64,000 nucleotides of DNA from Prosthecobacter sp. SYSU 5D2 (GTDB taxonomy: Bacteria > Verrucomicrobiota > Verrucomicrobiia > Verrucomicrobiales > Verrucomicrobiaceae). The DNA is taken from positions 310,001-374,000 of the forward strand of contig NZ_JBBYXL010000003.1 in assembly GCF_039655865.1 (NCBI RefSeq), read 5' to 3'. Position 1 is the first letter of the stretch; each line of letters starts with the position of its first letter. The notes below the pieces were generated by a model that saw only the letters and a program-made list of their open reading frames with translations, was not told where the DNA came from and ran no database searches. Shown piece after piece: positions 9,426-18,572 of the stretch. Made by a program: the position numbers and the translations under genes.

Positions 9426-10523
9426 ATGAAGTTCACGATCAGCAAGGAATCTCTCCAGCAGGCCATCCAGCAGGTACAGCACGTCGTCAGTGCCCGCACC
9501 ACCCTGGCCATTCTCTCCAACGTCCTGCTCCGCGCCAAGGATGGCGTCCTGGAACTGACCACCACCGACCTGGATGTTGGTGTAACCTGCAGCGTCGCCG
9601 CTGAGGTGGAAGAGGAAGGCGCCACCACTCTGCCAGCCCGCCGTCTGGCGACGATCATTCGTGAACTCCCCTCCGAAAACATCGAGATCAGTGTGGACGA
9701 AAAAAACGTCGCCTCCATCCGCAGCGGCCCGTCTTTCTTCAAAGTGCTGGGCCTTACCAGCGAGGAGTTCCCTGCCCTGCCACGCTTTGACGACGCCCGC
9801 GAGTTCCGCATTGACCAGCAGATCCTGCGCGACTGCCTGAAAAAGACATCCTATGCCATCTCCACGGACGAAACCCGTTATGTGCTCAACGGCATTCTGT
9901 TCTCCTTCAAAAACAACACCCTGACCATGGTGGCCACGGATGGCCGCCGTCTGGCCATGGTGGAGCAGGAGCTGGAATTTCCCCAGAGCCAGGAAGTGGA
10001 CATCATCGTCCCAACGAAAGCTGTGAACGAACTGGCCCGCCTTCTGGGCGACCTGGGCGAAGTCATCATCCGTGTCACCAATACCCAGGTCGGCTTTGAT
10101 CTGGGCGATGGCCTGCTGATCAGCAAGCTGATAGATGGCAACTATCCGAACTACCGTCAGGTCATCCCTGGCGAGGCTAAGGAACGCATCGCCCTGGAGC
10201 GTGAAGTCTTCCTGAAGGCCATCAGCCGCGTTTCCTTGCTGGCCAGTGAGAAGTCCAACTCGGTGAAGTTCCAGTTCACTCCCGGCCAGGTGGAGATCAT
10301 TGCCAGCAGCCCGGACATTGGTGAGGCGCGTGAAACCATCGCCATCAATTACAAAGGCGCCTCCATCACGATCGCCTTCAACCCCGAATTCACCATGGCT
10401 CCCCTGCGCAACCTGAGCGCAGACGAAGTCCATCTGCATCTCATTGACGAAATCAGCCCCGGCGTCCTGCGTACCGGGACCAACTTCCTCTATGTGCTCA
10501 TGCCCATGCGTGTGAACAGTTAA
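9426..10523 (+). CDS. dnaN: DNA polymerase III beta subunit (sliding clamp)
   Basis: DnaN forms the ring-shaped dimer that tethers DNA polymerase III and many repair enzymes to DNA. The protein has 365 residues with three clamp-fold repeats. Recognisable segments are MKFTISKESLQQAIQQVQHVV at the start, EFPALPRFD near residue 115, the central VLNGILFSF, VATDGRRLAMV (about 160) and the C-terminal YVLMPMRVN, which resembles the usual MPMRL ending. dnaA is not next to it within this window. Confidence 0.97.
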   Translation: MKFTISKESLQQAIQQVQHVVSARTTLAILSNVLLRAKDGVLELTTTDLDVGVTCSVAAEVEEEGATTLPARRLATIIRELPSENIEISVDEKNVASIRSGPSFFKVLGLTSEEFPALPRFDDAREFRIDQQILRDCLKKTSYAISTDETRYVLNGILFSFKNNTLTMVATDGRRLAMVEQELEFPQSQEVDIIVPTKAVNELARLLGDLGEVIIRVTNTQVGFDLGDGLLISKLIDGNYPNYRQVIPGEAKERIALEREVFLKAISRVSLLASEKSNSVKFQFTPGQVEIIASSPDIGEARETIAINYKGASITIAFNPEFTMAPLRNLSADEVHLHLIDEISPGVLRTGTNFLYVLMPMRVNS

Positions 10524-10546
10524 TAACCAAACCTCCCCCTTCCCCG

Positions 10547-11059
10547 ATGCAGCGCTTCACGCATCTTCTCCTCCTCACGGCGGTCACCGCCGGTCTTGCC
10601 AGTTGCTATGGTCCCGAGCCACGCCCCTTCGCCGGACGTGGACGTTCCCTGGACGCGCCGCCACGGTATGGCGATCCCAACCGCTATGTTGAGCCTGTTC
10701 CCCAGGGGCCGATTGACCAGCCCATGGGACCGCAGGTACCCCAGCCGAGCCTGGATCCTTCCGGTGCTCCTGTCGTGGACCCAGGGCTGAGCCTGAGCCC
10801 CACTACTCCTTCCGTACCAGGGGGTCAGGAAACACCTCCCCCTGTGGTGGTAGTACCCCCGCCTGACACCAGTACACCCACTGCTCCGGTGACTCCTCCG
10901 CCTCCAAGCGATGTCCCTTATGCACGTGCTGTCCCAGGCAAACCCGGTTTCGTTTACAGCCCCAAGGACCCCAAGAAGATCATCAGCGTCGAAGGTCTGC
11001 GCGCCGGCCAGAAAGCCCGCGACCCGGAAACGGGTGACATCTTCCGCGTGCCATATTAA
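10547..11059 (+). CDS. Proline-rich lipoprotein of unknown function
   Basis: I do not recognise this family. The 170-residue product begins with a lipoprotein signal ending LASC, so Cys20 is probably lipidated. A long Pro/Thr/Ser/Val-rich linker (about residues 45-125) looks unstructured. A compact C-terminus (about 126-170) reads PGKPGFVYSPKDPKKI...GQKARDPETGDIFRVPY, which suggests a small beta-structured domain. It starts 24 bases after dnaN and ends 9 bases before tyrA, so it probably shares a transcript with them. A cell-envelope role is inferred only from the signal. Confidence 0.75.
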   Translation: MQRFTHLLLLTAVTAGLASCYGPEPRPFAGRGRSLDAPPRYGDPNRYVEPVPQGPIDQPMGPQVPQPSLDPSGAPVVDPGLSLSPTTPSVPGGQETPPPVVVVPPPDTSTPTAPVTPPPPSDVPYARAVPGKPGFVYSPKDPKKIISVEGLRAGQKARDPETGDIFRVPY

Positions 11060-11068
11060 GCCAGGCAC

Positions 11069-11938
11069 GTGAGTTCTGAGACAACCATCGCCATTTACGG
11101 ACCCGGCCTCCTCGGCGGGTCGCTGGCTCTTGCCATCCAGGAGCGGATGCCAGGAATAGCGTTGCGGCTCTGGGCGCGCAGGGATACAGCAGAAGCCGGC
11201 ATTCGTGACCGGGGGATCCAGGCGGAATTTTTTACCGATGCGACTGCTGCCGCCCAAGGAGCCAGCCTCATCATTCTCTGCACCCCGGTGGAGACGATGC
11301 CTGCCCAGGCAGCCCAGATCGCCAAGGCGGACCTGTCAGCGGATTGTCTCATCACCGATGTTGGCAGTGTCAAAGGCAGCGTCGTACGCGCCCTGGAGCC
11401 CATCCTCGGCTCACGCTTCATCGGCAGCCACCCGATGGCCGGTTCTGAAAAAGCAGGCATCGAAACCGCCCGCTCCTGCCTTTTCCAAAATGCCACCTGC
11501 CTGATTACACCAGGAGCACGGACGCCCCCGTCCACATCCAAACTTCTCCTCCGCCTCCGCACCTTCTGGCAAGCCCTCGGCTGCAACGTCCTCGAAATGT
11601 CCCCTGAGGAGCATGATGAAAAAGTGGCCCGCATCTCCCATCTGCCCCACATGATGGCCGCTATCACCACCCTGGCCGCCCTGCGCACAGATCCCGCTGC
11701 CGTCGCCTGCGTAGCCAATGGCTTCCGCGATACCACCCGCGTCGCCGGGGGCGACCCGGGTCTGTGGACCGGCATCGCCCTCGAAAACCGGCAGGCCCTC
11801 CTGGTCCAGCTTCAGACAGCCTCAACCACACTGACAGAGCTTCTTGAAATCCTCGGCAAGCCGGACGAAGAAGAACTCCGCCGATTTCTTGCCGAAGCTC
11901 AAAGCCTCCGCAGAACAGTCCCGGCGGCCGTCTCCTGA
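11069..11938 (+). CDS. tyrA: Prephenate dehydrogenase (GTG start)
   Basis: TyrA oxidatively decarboxylates prephenate to 4-hydroxyphenylpyruvate in tyrosine synthesis. The start is GTG at 11069, leading straight into the NAD-binding loop IYGPGLLGGSLA (9-20). ITDVGSVKG (95-103) and GSHPMAGSEKAG (119-130) are the signature substrate-site motifs. The 289 residues cover the catalytic domains with no ACT or chorismate mutase fusion. Its stop is separated from the aroA ATG by one base. The run tyrA-aroA-cmk is a common bacterial arrangement. Confidence 0.92.
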   Translation: MSSETTIAIYGPGLLGGSLALAIQERMPGIALRLWARRDTAEAGIRDRGIQAEFFTDATAAAQGASLIILCTPVETMPAQAAQIAKADLSADCLITDVGSVKGSVVRALEPILGSRFIGSHPMAGSEKAGIETARSCLFQNATCLITPGARTPPSTSKLLLRLRTFWQALGCNVLEMSPEEHDEKVARISHLPHMMAAITTLAALRTDPAAVACVANGFRDTTRVAGGDPGLWTGIALENRQALLVQLQTASTTLTELLEILGKPDEEELRRFLAEAQSLRRTVPAAVS

Positions 11939-11939
11939 T

Positions 11940-13298
11940 ATGGCCACACTGAAAGTCCGAAAACTCAAATCCTTCCCCGCAGAAATCTCCGTTCCAGGAG
12001 ACAAAAGCATCAGCCACCGCGCCGCCATGTTTGCCGGCATGGCCACCGGCACCACCATCATTGACGGCTTCCTGCCCAGTGAAGACTGCCTCTGCTCCGT
12101 CAAGGCCATGGAGGCCATGGGAGCCACGGTGGAGCCGCTGGAAGAGACCGGCGGCATCGGACTGACCAAGCTGGCCATCACCGGCCACGGCCCCCAGCTC
12201 AAAGCCCCCTCAGGTCCTGTGGACTGCGGCAACTCCGGCACCACCATCCGCCTGCTTTCCGGCATCCTCGCCGGCCAGAACTTCACGACCGAGATGTTCG
12301 GGGATGCCTCCCTTTCCAAACGCCCCATGAAACGAGTGGCGGATCCTCTGCGCCTCATGGGTGCCCAGGTGGAAGGCCAGGGTGAGAAAATTTGCGCCCC
12401 CCTGAAGGTCACCGGAGGTTCCCTCCAGGCCATCACTTACACCCTGCCGATGGCCAGCGCGCAGGTGAAGTCCGCCATCCTGCTGGCGGGTCTCTTTGCC
12501 CCTGGCAAGACCACCGTCATCGAGCCGGTGGCCACGCGTAACCACACGGAGCGCATCATGTCCCACTTCGGCATCAAATGGCTGCGTGAAGGCAATGCCA
12601 TCTCCGTCTATGGCGGCCAGTCCGCGCGCGCCACCGACATTGTCGTGCCCGGCGACATCTCCAGCGCCGCCTTCTGGATGGTGGCCGCCGCCGCCAGCCC
12701 CGGCCAGCAGATCACCCTGAAAAACGTCGGCCTTAACCCAACTCGCACAGGCGTCATCAATGTCCTCCTGCGCATGGGTGCCCACATCCACAATTCTGAG
12801 GAAACCACCGCTGGCGAGCCTCGCGGCAATGTCACGGTCAAAGGAGGAGAGCTGAACGCCACCGTCATTGGCGGAGCGGAGATCCCCAACGTCATTGACG
12901 AGCTGCCCATCCTGGCCGTCGCCGCCGCCCTGGCCCGTGGCACAACCCGCATCCAGGATGCCCATGAGCTGCGCGTCAAAGAGACGGACCGCATCGCGGC
13001 AGTCGCTGAAAACCTCCGCCGCATGGGCGTCACTGTCACCGAGTTTGACGACGGCATGGAAATCCAGGGCGGAGCCAAACTCCACGGTGCCACCATCAGC
13101 ACCTACCACGACCACCGCATCGCCATGGCTTTCGCCATCGCAGGCCTCTTTGCCGAAGGTGAAACCGTCATCGAAGGCTCCGAATGCATCGGCACCAGCT
13201 ACCCCGGCTTCGAGCACGACCTCGCCCTCTTCCAGAAAAACGAAACCGGTGAATCGCCCATTCCGGTGATTTCCCGAGCGCCACGAAAATTGAAATGA
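11940..13298 (+). CDS. aroA: 3-phosphoshikimate 1-carboxyvinyltransferase (EPSP synthase)
   Basis: AroA joins phosphoenolpyruvate and shikimate-3-phosphate, the sixth shikimate-pathway step. The frame is open further upstream, but the ATG at 11940, one base after the tyrA stop, gives 452 residues and places VPGDKSISHR at 18-27 as expected. GNSGTTIRLLSG, LSKRPMKRV, the catalytic-site ELRVKETDRI and YHDHRIAMAFAIAGLFAEG are all present. The 3' end overlaps the cmk start by an ATGA, so the pair is translationally coupled. The whole gene is on the strand of dnaN and plsC. Confidence 0.96.
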   Translation: MATLKVRKLKSFPAEISVPGDKSISHRAAMFAGMATGTTIIDGFLPSEDCLCSVKAMEAMGATVEPLEETGGIGLTKLAITGHGPQLKAPSGPVDCGNSGTTIRLLSGILAGQNFTTEMFGDASLSKRPMKRVADPLRLMGAQVEGQGEKICAPLKVTGGSLQAITYTLPMASAQVKSAILLAGLFAPGKTTVIEPVATRNHTERIMSHFGIKWLREGNAISVYGGQSARATDIVVPGDISSAAFWMVAAAASPGQQITLKNVGLNPTRTGVINVLLRMGAHIHNSEETTAGEPRGNVTVKGGELNATVIGGAEIPNVIDELPILAVAAALARGTTRIQDAHELRVKETDRIAAVAENLRRMGVTVTEFDDGMEIQGGAKLHGATISTYHDHRIAMAFAIAGLFAEGETVIEGSECIGTSYPGFEHDLALFQKNETGESPIPVISRAPRKLK

Positions 13299-13930
13299 TG
13301 AATATTGTCATCACCATCGACGGCCCCGCCGCCTCGGGCAAAAGCAGCGTCGCACGCATCCTCGCCCAACGTTTGGGATACATTTATGTCAATACGGGCA
13401 ACATGTACCGGGCCATGACCTGGGCCGTTTTACAGACGGACATTGACCCTAATGACATGGATGCCGTGCGAGAAACAGCAAAGAAGATTCTGATTGAATC
13501 CCCGGTCTTAGAAGGCCAGACGCAAGTATCCGTGAATGGCAAACTGCTCACAGCGGATGACCTGAATAGCGATCCCGTCAACCGGGGTGTCTCACTCGTC
13601 GCGCGGGTGCCGGAGGTCAGGTCGCGGCTGGTGGCGGATCAGCGAGCGCTGTCCAGCCTTGGCCCTCTGGTCATGGAAGGGCGGGACATCGGCAGTGTGG
13701 TGTTCCCCGAAAGCCCGCTGAAGTTTTATATTGATGCCAGCGAGGAAGTCAGGGCCGCCCGCCGTCAGGCCCAGGGCCATACGGACCAGGTGGCCGAGCG
13801 TGACCGCCTGGACTCCACCCGCAAGACCTCTCCTCTGGTCATCCCGGAGGGCGCTATCGTGATTGATAACAGCCACCTTACCCTCGAAGGTGCCGTGCAG
13901 GCCGTTCTTGACCGTCTGCCGGCAAAGTGA
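13295..13930 (+). CDS. cmk: Cytidylate kinase
   Basis: Cmk phosphorylates CMP and dCMP to the diphosphates. The P-loop GPAASGKSS lies at 10-18, and RLGYIYVNTGNMYRAM follows. VMEGRDIGSVVFP is the conserved substrate/Asp motif, and the lid region is REVRAARRQAQGH-like. The protein has 211 residues. Two ATGs are possible, 13295 (overlapping the aroA stop) and 13298. The coupled first one is used here. Confidence 0.95.
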   Translation: MMNIVITIDGPAASGKSSVARILAQRLGYIYVNTGNMYRAMTWAVLQTDIDPNDMDAVRETAKKILIESPVLEGQTQVSVNGKLLTADDLNSDPVNRGVSLVARVPEVRSRLVADQRALSSLGPLVMEGRDIGSVVFPESPLKFYIDASEEVRAARRQAQGHTDQVAERDRLDSTRKTSPLVIPEGAIVIDNSHLTLEGAVQAVLDRLPAK

Positions 13931-13933
13931 AGC

Positions 13934-14066
13934 GGGCACTCCTGCCTGCTTGCTAGAAAACCTCGCTGATTGATCTCCATGATGTCCATCACTTCCGCCA
14001 CCTGGCATCCGGGGCCTCTGTCACCTCATCGGCCTTTCAGCCTCACTTTGGCAGGCAGGAGTGCCC
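13934..14066. repeat. Long inverted repeat of the REP-like family
   Basis: GGGCACTCCTGCCTGC (13934-13949) and its exact reverse complement (14051-14066) flank 101 bases between cmk and plsC. Each arm can also fold on itself around a CTCC loop. The arms match the hairpins at 24430-24447 and 41358-41375. The interior shows no reading frame of note. The copy lies between two co-directional genes and may form a large stem-loop in the transcript. Confidence 0.7.
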
Positions 14067-14091
14067 ACCTCACTTCCCACCCTGAGTTCGC

Positions 14092-14706
14092 ATGAATCTT
14101 TCTTACCGCATCGGTCACATCATGTTCCGCGCTTTCGCCCGGAGCTTTTATGACTTTCGTGTCATTGGCGAGGAGAACCTCAAGCTCCCGGGTGCCGCAC
14201 TGGTGGTGGCCAACCACGTCAGCTTCATGGACCCGCCCTTCATCGGCCAGGCCTTTGACGAAGCCATCTACTTCTTCGCCCGCAAGTCCCTCTTCGATCA
14301 TCCCATGGCAGGCAAGCTTCTGCGCAGCTGGCACTCCATCCCCATTGACCGTGATAAGCCCGATGCCTCCAGCCTTAAGACCACCATCCGCCTGCTGAAG
14401 AGCGGCAAAAAGGTGCTCATGTTTCCTGAAGGTACCCGCAGTTATGACGGCCAGCCCATGAAGGCCGAGGCGGGCGTGGGCCTCTTCATTGCCAAGAGTA
14501 ACGCCCCTGTGCTGCCCGTGCGCATCCATGGCACCTTTGAGGCCTACCCGCGCGGTGCCAAATTCATCCGCCCCGCCCGCATCCGCCTCGTCGTCGGCAA
14601 ATCTTATCAGCCCGATCTCAAAGCCCGCGCCGCCGCTGAAGGCCGCGACCTCTACCAGTCTCTCGCCGATGAGGTCATGGACCGCATCAGCGAGCTGACG
14701 TTGTAA
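14092..14706 (+). CDS. plsC: 1-acyl-sn-glycerol-3-phosphate acyltransferase
   Basis: PlsC adds the second acyl chain to lysophosphatidic acid, giving phosphatidic acid at the inner membrane. The catalytic HX4D motif is NHVSFMD (41-47) and the substrate-binding motif is FPEGTRS (111-117). The 204 residues fit a minimal bacterial PlsC. It is separated from cmk by the inverted repeat. PlsY, the enzyme for the preceding acylation, is encoded at 27890-28528, so both steps are in this window but unlinked. Confidence 0.9.
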   Translation: MNLSYRIGHIMFRAFARSFYDFRVIGEENLKLPGAALVVANHVSFMDPPFIGQAFDEAIYFFARKSLFDHPMAGKLLRSWHSIPIDRDKPDASSLKTTIRLLKSGKKVLMFPEGTRSYDGQPMKAEAGVGLFIAKSNAPVLPVRIHGTFEAYPRGAKFIRPARIRLVVGKSYQPDLKARAAAEGRDLYQSLADEVMDRISELTL

Positions 14707-14720
14707 AGGCTGATACCTTA

Positions 14721-14742
14721 GCCTGATCAGGCCTTCTTTTTC
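14721..14742 (+). terminator. Candidate terminator after plsC, overlapping the convergent gene
   Basis: The palindrome GCCTGATCAGGC (14721-14732) is followed by a T-rich run (about 14734-14741) on the + strand, 15 bases after the plsC stop. It covers the stop codon of the convergent oxidoreductase gene (14727-14729). The stem is short, so the call is tentative. Confidence 0.4.
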
Positions 14743-16067
14743 TCCTTGCCTGCCTCCACATTTTCCGGCTTCTCCGGTTCAGGAAGCTGGAACTTGGTCA
14801 CGCCCGGCATCGGCATCGGAGTCGGTGTGAAGCTGTCGCCCCATTTCAGGTCATCCGGTGCCAGATCCTGCGTGCAGGCCAGCATATGGTCCCAGGTGAT
14901 GAGCTGCCCCGTGTAGGCGGCCTCACGACCCATGATGCCCACCAGGGTGGAGAGCATCATGCGCTCGCCGTCATTGATCACTTCGCCTTTGCGGATGGCA
15001 TTGAAGAGGGCTTCATGCTCCAGATCATACATGTTTTTCTCGCTGCCACGGAAGCGCCAGCGCTTGGGTCCGTCAATAAAGGGAGCCGATCCTTTGCCAA
15101 TGATGAGTACGCCTTTTTCACCACGCACCACATCCTGGTTATGCCCGGCGCAGCCTTTGATCTGGCGGTTGGCCAGATGGCACATCAGGCCGTTGCCCCA
15201 TTCAAAAGCGGCATGAAAGTGGTCGTAAATATTGCCGCCTTCCGCCGGGATCTGGCGGCCGCCTGTGGCGATGCAACTGACGGGCGGTTTGTCCCCCATG
15301 GCCCAGCAGATCTTGTCAATGCTGTGCACGGCCTGCTCGGCGATGCTGTCGCCGCTGAGCCAGGAAAAGTTATACCAGTTGCGTATCTGCCACTCCACAT
15401 CGCTCATCGCCGGCGTGCGGGCGCTGGCGGGCGGCATGGGCTTCACCGGACCGGTGTGATAGGTGGCCAGCACGCTCGTGACTGCGCCAATGTCGCCATC
15501 CTGTACACGCTTGAAGGCCTCCGAGCGGGAGGTGCTGTAGCGCCAGCAGAAGCCGGCTACCAGGTTCAGTTTTTTCTCCGCCGCCTTCTTCACCGCCGCC
15601 ATGGCCAGGTGATAACCTATGGTGTCCACGGCCATGGGTTTTTCGGCAAAAATGTGCTTCCCGGCATCCACTGCGGCCATCAAATGAACCGGACGGAATC
15701 CCGGAGGGCTAGCCAGGAGCACCACGTCCACGCCGCTGTCAATGAGCTTCTGGTAGGCATCCAGGCCGATGAAACGCTTGTCCGGCTGCACGTCCACCCG
15801 GTCCGGATATTTTTGGGACAGACTCTTGATGCTGTTCTCAATCTGGGCGTCATCAATGTCCGCCATTGCCACGATTTTGGCATTGTAATCCGCCCCCAGC
15901 GCCTGTGAAGCCGCCCCCGTGCCACGCCCGCCACAGCCCACTAGGCCGATGCGTAGCGTTTCCATAGAGTCCACTTTCTGCTGCGCACGGAGGGTGCCAG
16001 CAGCGGTGAGAATGGCGGCAGAGCCGGTGGTCTGGGCAAATTGACGGCGGGTAAACACGGAGGTCAT
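14727..16067 (-). CDS. Tat-exported Gfo/Idh/MocA family oxidoreductase
   Basis: This is a probable NAD(P)-dependent sugar or polyol oxidoreductase outside the cytoplasm. A twin-arginine signal is visible (TRRQFAQTTGSAAILTAAG, about 6-24). The Rossmann loop GLVGCGGRGTGAAS (41-54) follows, then EKPMAVD, which carries the family's catalytic-region lysine. The C-terminal half is the usual alpha/beta substrate domain. A Lys/Glu-rich tail ends the 446-residue protein. A second Tat-exported relative and a PQQ-type propeller protein follow on the same strand. Such clusters usually act in carbohydrate catabolism, but the substrate is unknown. Confidence 0.88.
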   Translation of the reverse strand: MTSVFTRRQFAQTTGSAAILTAAGTLRAQQKVDSMETLRIGLVGCGGRGTGAASQALGADYNAKIVAMADIDDAQIENSIKSLSQKYPDRVDVQPDKRFIGLDAYQKLIDSGVDVVLLASPPGFRPVHLMAAVDAGKHIFAEKPMAVDTIGYHLAMAAVKKAAEKKLNLVAGFCWRYSTSRSEAFKRVQDGDIGAVTSVLATYHTGPVKPMPPASARTPAMSDVEWQIRNWYNFSWLSGDSIAEQAVHSIDKICWAMGDKPPVSCIATGGRQIPAEGGNIYDHFHAAFEWGNGLMCHLANRQIKGCAGHNQDVVRGEKGVLIIGKGSAPFIDGPKRWRFRGSEKNMYDLEHEALFNAIRKGEVINDGERMMLSTLVGIMGREAAYTGQLITWDHMLACTQDLAPDDLKWGDSFTPTPMPMPGVTKFQLPEPEKPENVEAGKEKKKA

Positions 16068-16150
16068 AGAAAAGGAGTAATCGTGCAGGGCACTGCCATC
16101 CTTTCGCGGATTGGTAATGCGAAATGGATGAAATGTGCCCCAAATGCCTT

Positions 16151-17380
16151 TTACTTCCCGCTAACATCAAAGCAAAATAGCAGTTCCTGGTCACGGAGGA
16201 AGAGGTGGCCGCCGCTGACGACGGGGTGGGTCCAGATCATGCCCTTGGCATTGCGCTGGGTGGTCTGGGGCTGGAGGGTGAAGCGGCCTTTCTCTTCCCA
16301 TTCTTTGGGGTTGGCCTCGATAAGGACGGCGGTGCCGGTTTTTTCCTCCAGCAGGTAAAGCATGCCGTCGGCGCTGTGGATGGCTCCCTTGCCCAGAGCT
16401 TTCTTTTCAGCCCACTGCACCACGCCCGTTTTGAAATCCAGACAGCTCCAGCCGGCTTTGTCGGAATAGCCATAAAGATGATCTCCCACCAGAACCATGC
16501 CGCCGTGATGGTTCACCATGTCGGTGCTGTCATACAGAGGCTCCAGTACGTTGTCCGGACCGATTTTGAAGGACTTGCAGCCGACTCCGTATCCGGCGGC
16601 GACGAAGACCTGGCCATCTTTAAAAATGGGCGTGGGGATCACCGCTGTTTTGCCAGGGAATTCAGTCTTCCAGAGCAGCTTGCCATCGGCAGCGTTCACG
16701 CCCCCGACACTCTGCATGGTGAGCTGGATGAGCTGACGGGTGCCGTTGTGGTCCACGGCGATGACGGAGGCGTACTGGGCCGGATCGGTCCATTCAGCGG
16801 ACTGCCAGACCTTGGCCCCCGTTGTTTTGTCAAAGGCAGCCAAAGTGCCCTGCGCACCGCCAGGGGTGACGATGACCAAGTTTCCTTCCACCAGCGGGCT
16901 TTCACAATAACCCCAGCCGGGAACTTTGCCGCCCAGGCTTTCCATGGTCACACGCCACAGTTCTTTGCCATCCACAGCACTCAGGCAGACCAGAGTTCCT
17001 TTGCCGCTAAGCGCATAAATTTTGTCGCCATCCACCGTGGGGGTGCTGCGGGGGCCATCGCCCCAGTTGTTCGTCAGCAGGGCACCGGCCTCAGCGGACC
17101 ACTTTTCTTTCCCCGTGGCCGCATCTATGGCGATGACATACTCCACGGCATCCCGTGCACCCAGGGTATAAAGCGTGCCGCCAACGATCGAATATCCGGC
17201 ATAGCCCAGCCCGGCGTCTTCGTTCATCCAGACTTTCTTGGGGCCATTGCCCGGCCACTTTTTCAGCAAGCCGGTTTCACTGGAGATATCCGTGCGGTCT
17301 GCCCCGCGAAAGGTGGGCCAGTCGGCCGCCTGGGTGGAAAGGCTGAAGAGAACAATGGCTGGGATATAGAATGGTTTCAT
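16151..17380 (-). CDS. Exported PQQ-type beta-propeller protein (BamB-like repeats)
   Basis: The start is taken at 17380 (MKPFYIPAIVLFSLSTQA), which gives a clear signal peptide; an in-frame codon 21 bases further upstream is less likely. The 409-residue mature region is built of repeats such as AIDAATGKEKWSAEAG, CLSAVDGKELWRV and AADGKLLWKTEFPG, the tryptophan-docking blades of PQQ-like propellers. No catalytic residues of a true quinoprotein dehydrogenase can be assigned, so it may be a binding or scaffold protein. It sits between two Tat-exported oxidoreductases and is probably co-expressed with them. Confidence 0.85.
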   Translation of the reverse strand: MKPFYIPAIVLFSLSTQAADWPTFRGADRTDISSETGLLKKWPGNGPKKVWMNEDAGLGYAGYSIVGGTLYTLGARDAVEYVIAIDAATGKEKWSAEAGALLTNNWGDGPRSTPTVDGDKIYALSGKGTLVCLSAVDGKELWRVTMESLGGKVPGWGYCESPLVEGNLVIVTPGGAQGTLAAFDKTTGAKVWQSAEWTDPAQYASVIAVDHNGTRQLIQLTMQSVGGVNAADGKLLWKTEFPGKTAVIPTPIFKDGQVFVAAGYGVGCKSFKIGPDNVLEPLYDSTDMVNHHGGMVLVGDHLYGYSDKAGWSCLDFKTGVVQWAEKKALGKGAIHSADGMLYLLEEKTGTAVLIEANPKEWEEKGRFTLQPQTTQRNAKGMIWTHPVVSGGHLFLRDQELLFCFDVSGK

Positions 17381-17485
17381 GAAATGGAAAATCGAATACA
17401 AACTAAACGAAACGAAATTGAAGACGTTGCGATTGAGCGGGATAAGACGAGAAAATGCGAGGAAAATCTGAGCCTGCCTTTTGCC

Positions 17486-18544
17486 TTATGCATCCGACCA
17501 GACACCCGAGGCCCGCAGGACGGTCTCATGCAGCGCGATGTCATGGGCAGCATCCCAGGCCAGCTTTTTCTCTCCTCGGACGACTTGAGCCAGATCCATA
17601 AATTCCAGATCGTAGCGACCTTTGGGCACCTCCAACTGGAAGGACTGGCTGCCTTTTTTATAGCTTCCACGGGCCTGGGTGAGGGAAAGATTTACCTTTC
17701 CTGATTCCAGCGGCAGGATCTCAAAGGTGCCTTCGGTGCCGGTGACGTTGAAGCGGCGGCGCGGCCCGCCAAAAGGATCGGTGTGGTTGCAGCGGATGAC
17801 GGCGGTGGCCTTGGGATACTGGAGCACGGCCATTTGATTGTCCTTCACTCCATCGCTGCCATGAGGCGTTGAAAACGGATGCACGGACTCAGGCTTGCCC
17901 ATGAGGGTCAGGACGATGTCCATGACATGACATGCCAGCTCAAACATGCCTCCGCCAGGGAGCGCGCCGATCTCCTTCCGCGTGGCCTCATTGGCCAGTT
18001 TGCCCATGGCAGCATCAATCTCTGTGATCTCCCCCAGCCAGCCTTCATTGACGGCCTGGATGAGCAAGGTGAAAGCGGGATTGTAGCGAAGCATGTAGCC
18101 CATCTGAACGGTCAGAATTCGCTTTTCCGCCTCCAGGCGCATGGCTTTGAATTCGGCATGGTCCAGGGAGCCGGGCTTGTCCAGATGCACGTGCTTGCCT
18201 GCCTGCAGGCAGCGCAGCGCGGTGGCGCAGGAGGATTCCACCCGAGTCTCCACCGCCACCGCTTTGAGGTCGGGCGTGGCGAGCAGTTGCTCCTCCGTCA
18301 TCAGGGTGAGGCCGTCGTAGGGGGCCTTTTTCGTGACCGTGGACTGAAGCGAGGATTCAGGCTCCACAAGGCCCACCACCTGCCAAAGGTCAGGCAGGCT
18401 GCGGATGGCGGCCATCTTTCCGGCGGCATGGGCATGGCCGCTGCCGATCTGACCGATGAAAAGCCGCTTGTTGTCCTCTGCGGCCACGCTGGCATTGACG
18501 GCAATTGCGGAGGCGGAAGCAGCAAGAAAATGGCGGCGGGTCAT
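17486..18544 (-). CDS. Second Tat-exported Gfo/Idh/MocA family oxidoreductase
   Basis: This is a 352-residue predicted dehydrogenase. The N-terminus MTRRHFLAASASAIAVNASVA is a compact twin-arginine signal. The nucleotide-binding loop is atypical (GQIGSGHAHAAG, about 31-42). HLDKPGSLDHAEF holds the conserved lysine. MQMGYMLRYNP-like sequence and the following substrate domain fit the family. It lies 84 bases upstream of the propeller gene on the same strand. The substrate is unknown. Confidence 0.85.
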   Translation of the reverse strand: MTRRHFLAASASAIAVNASVAAEDNKRLFIGQIGSGHAHAAGKMAAIRSLPDLWQVVGLVEPESSLQSTVTKKAPYDGLTLMTEEQLLATPDLKAVAVETRVESSCATALRCLQAGKHVHLDKPGSLDHAEFKAMRLEAEKRILTVQMGYMLRYNPAFTLLIQAVNEGWLGEITEIDAAMGKLANEATRKEIGALPGGGMFELACHVMDIVLTLMGKPESVHPFSTPHGSDGVKDNQMAVLQYPKATAVIRCNHTDPFGGPRRRFNVTGTEGTFEILPLESGKVNLSLTQARGSYKKGSQSFQLEVPKGRYDLEFMDLAQVVRGEKKLAWDAAHDIALHETVLRASGVWSDA

Positions 18545-18572
18545 GGCATGAATAAACGTGATTGGCGTCCCT

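Noticed and set aside
11844-11939. An N-terminally extended AroA starting at 11844
   Set aside because: The extension lies entirely within tyrA in another frame. The ATG at 11940 matches the usual AroA start.
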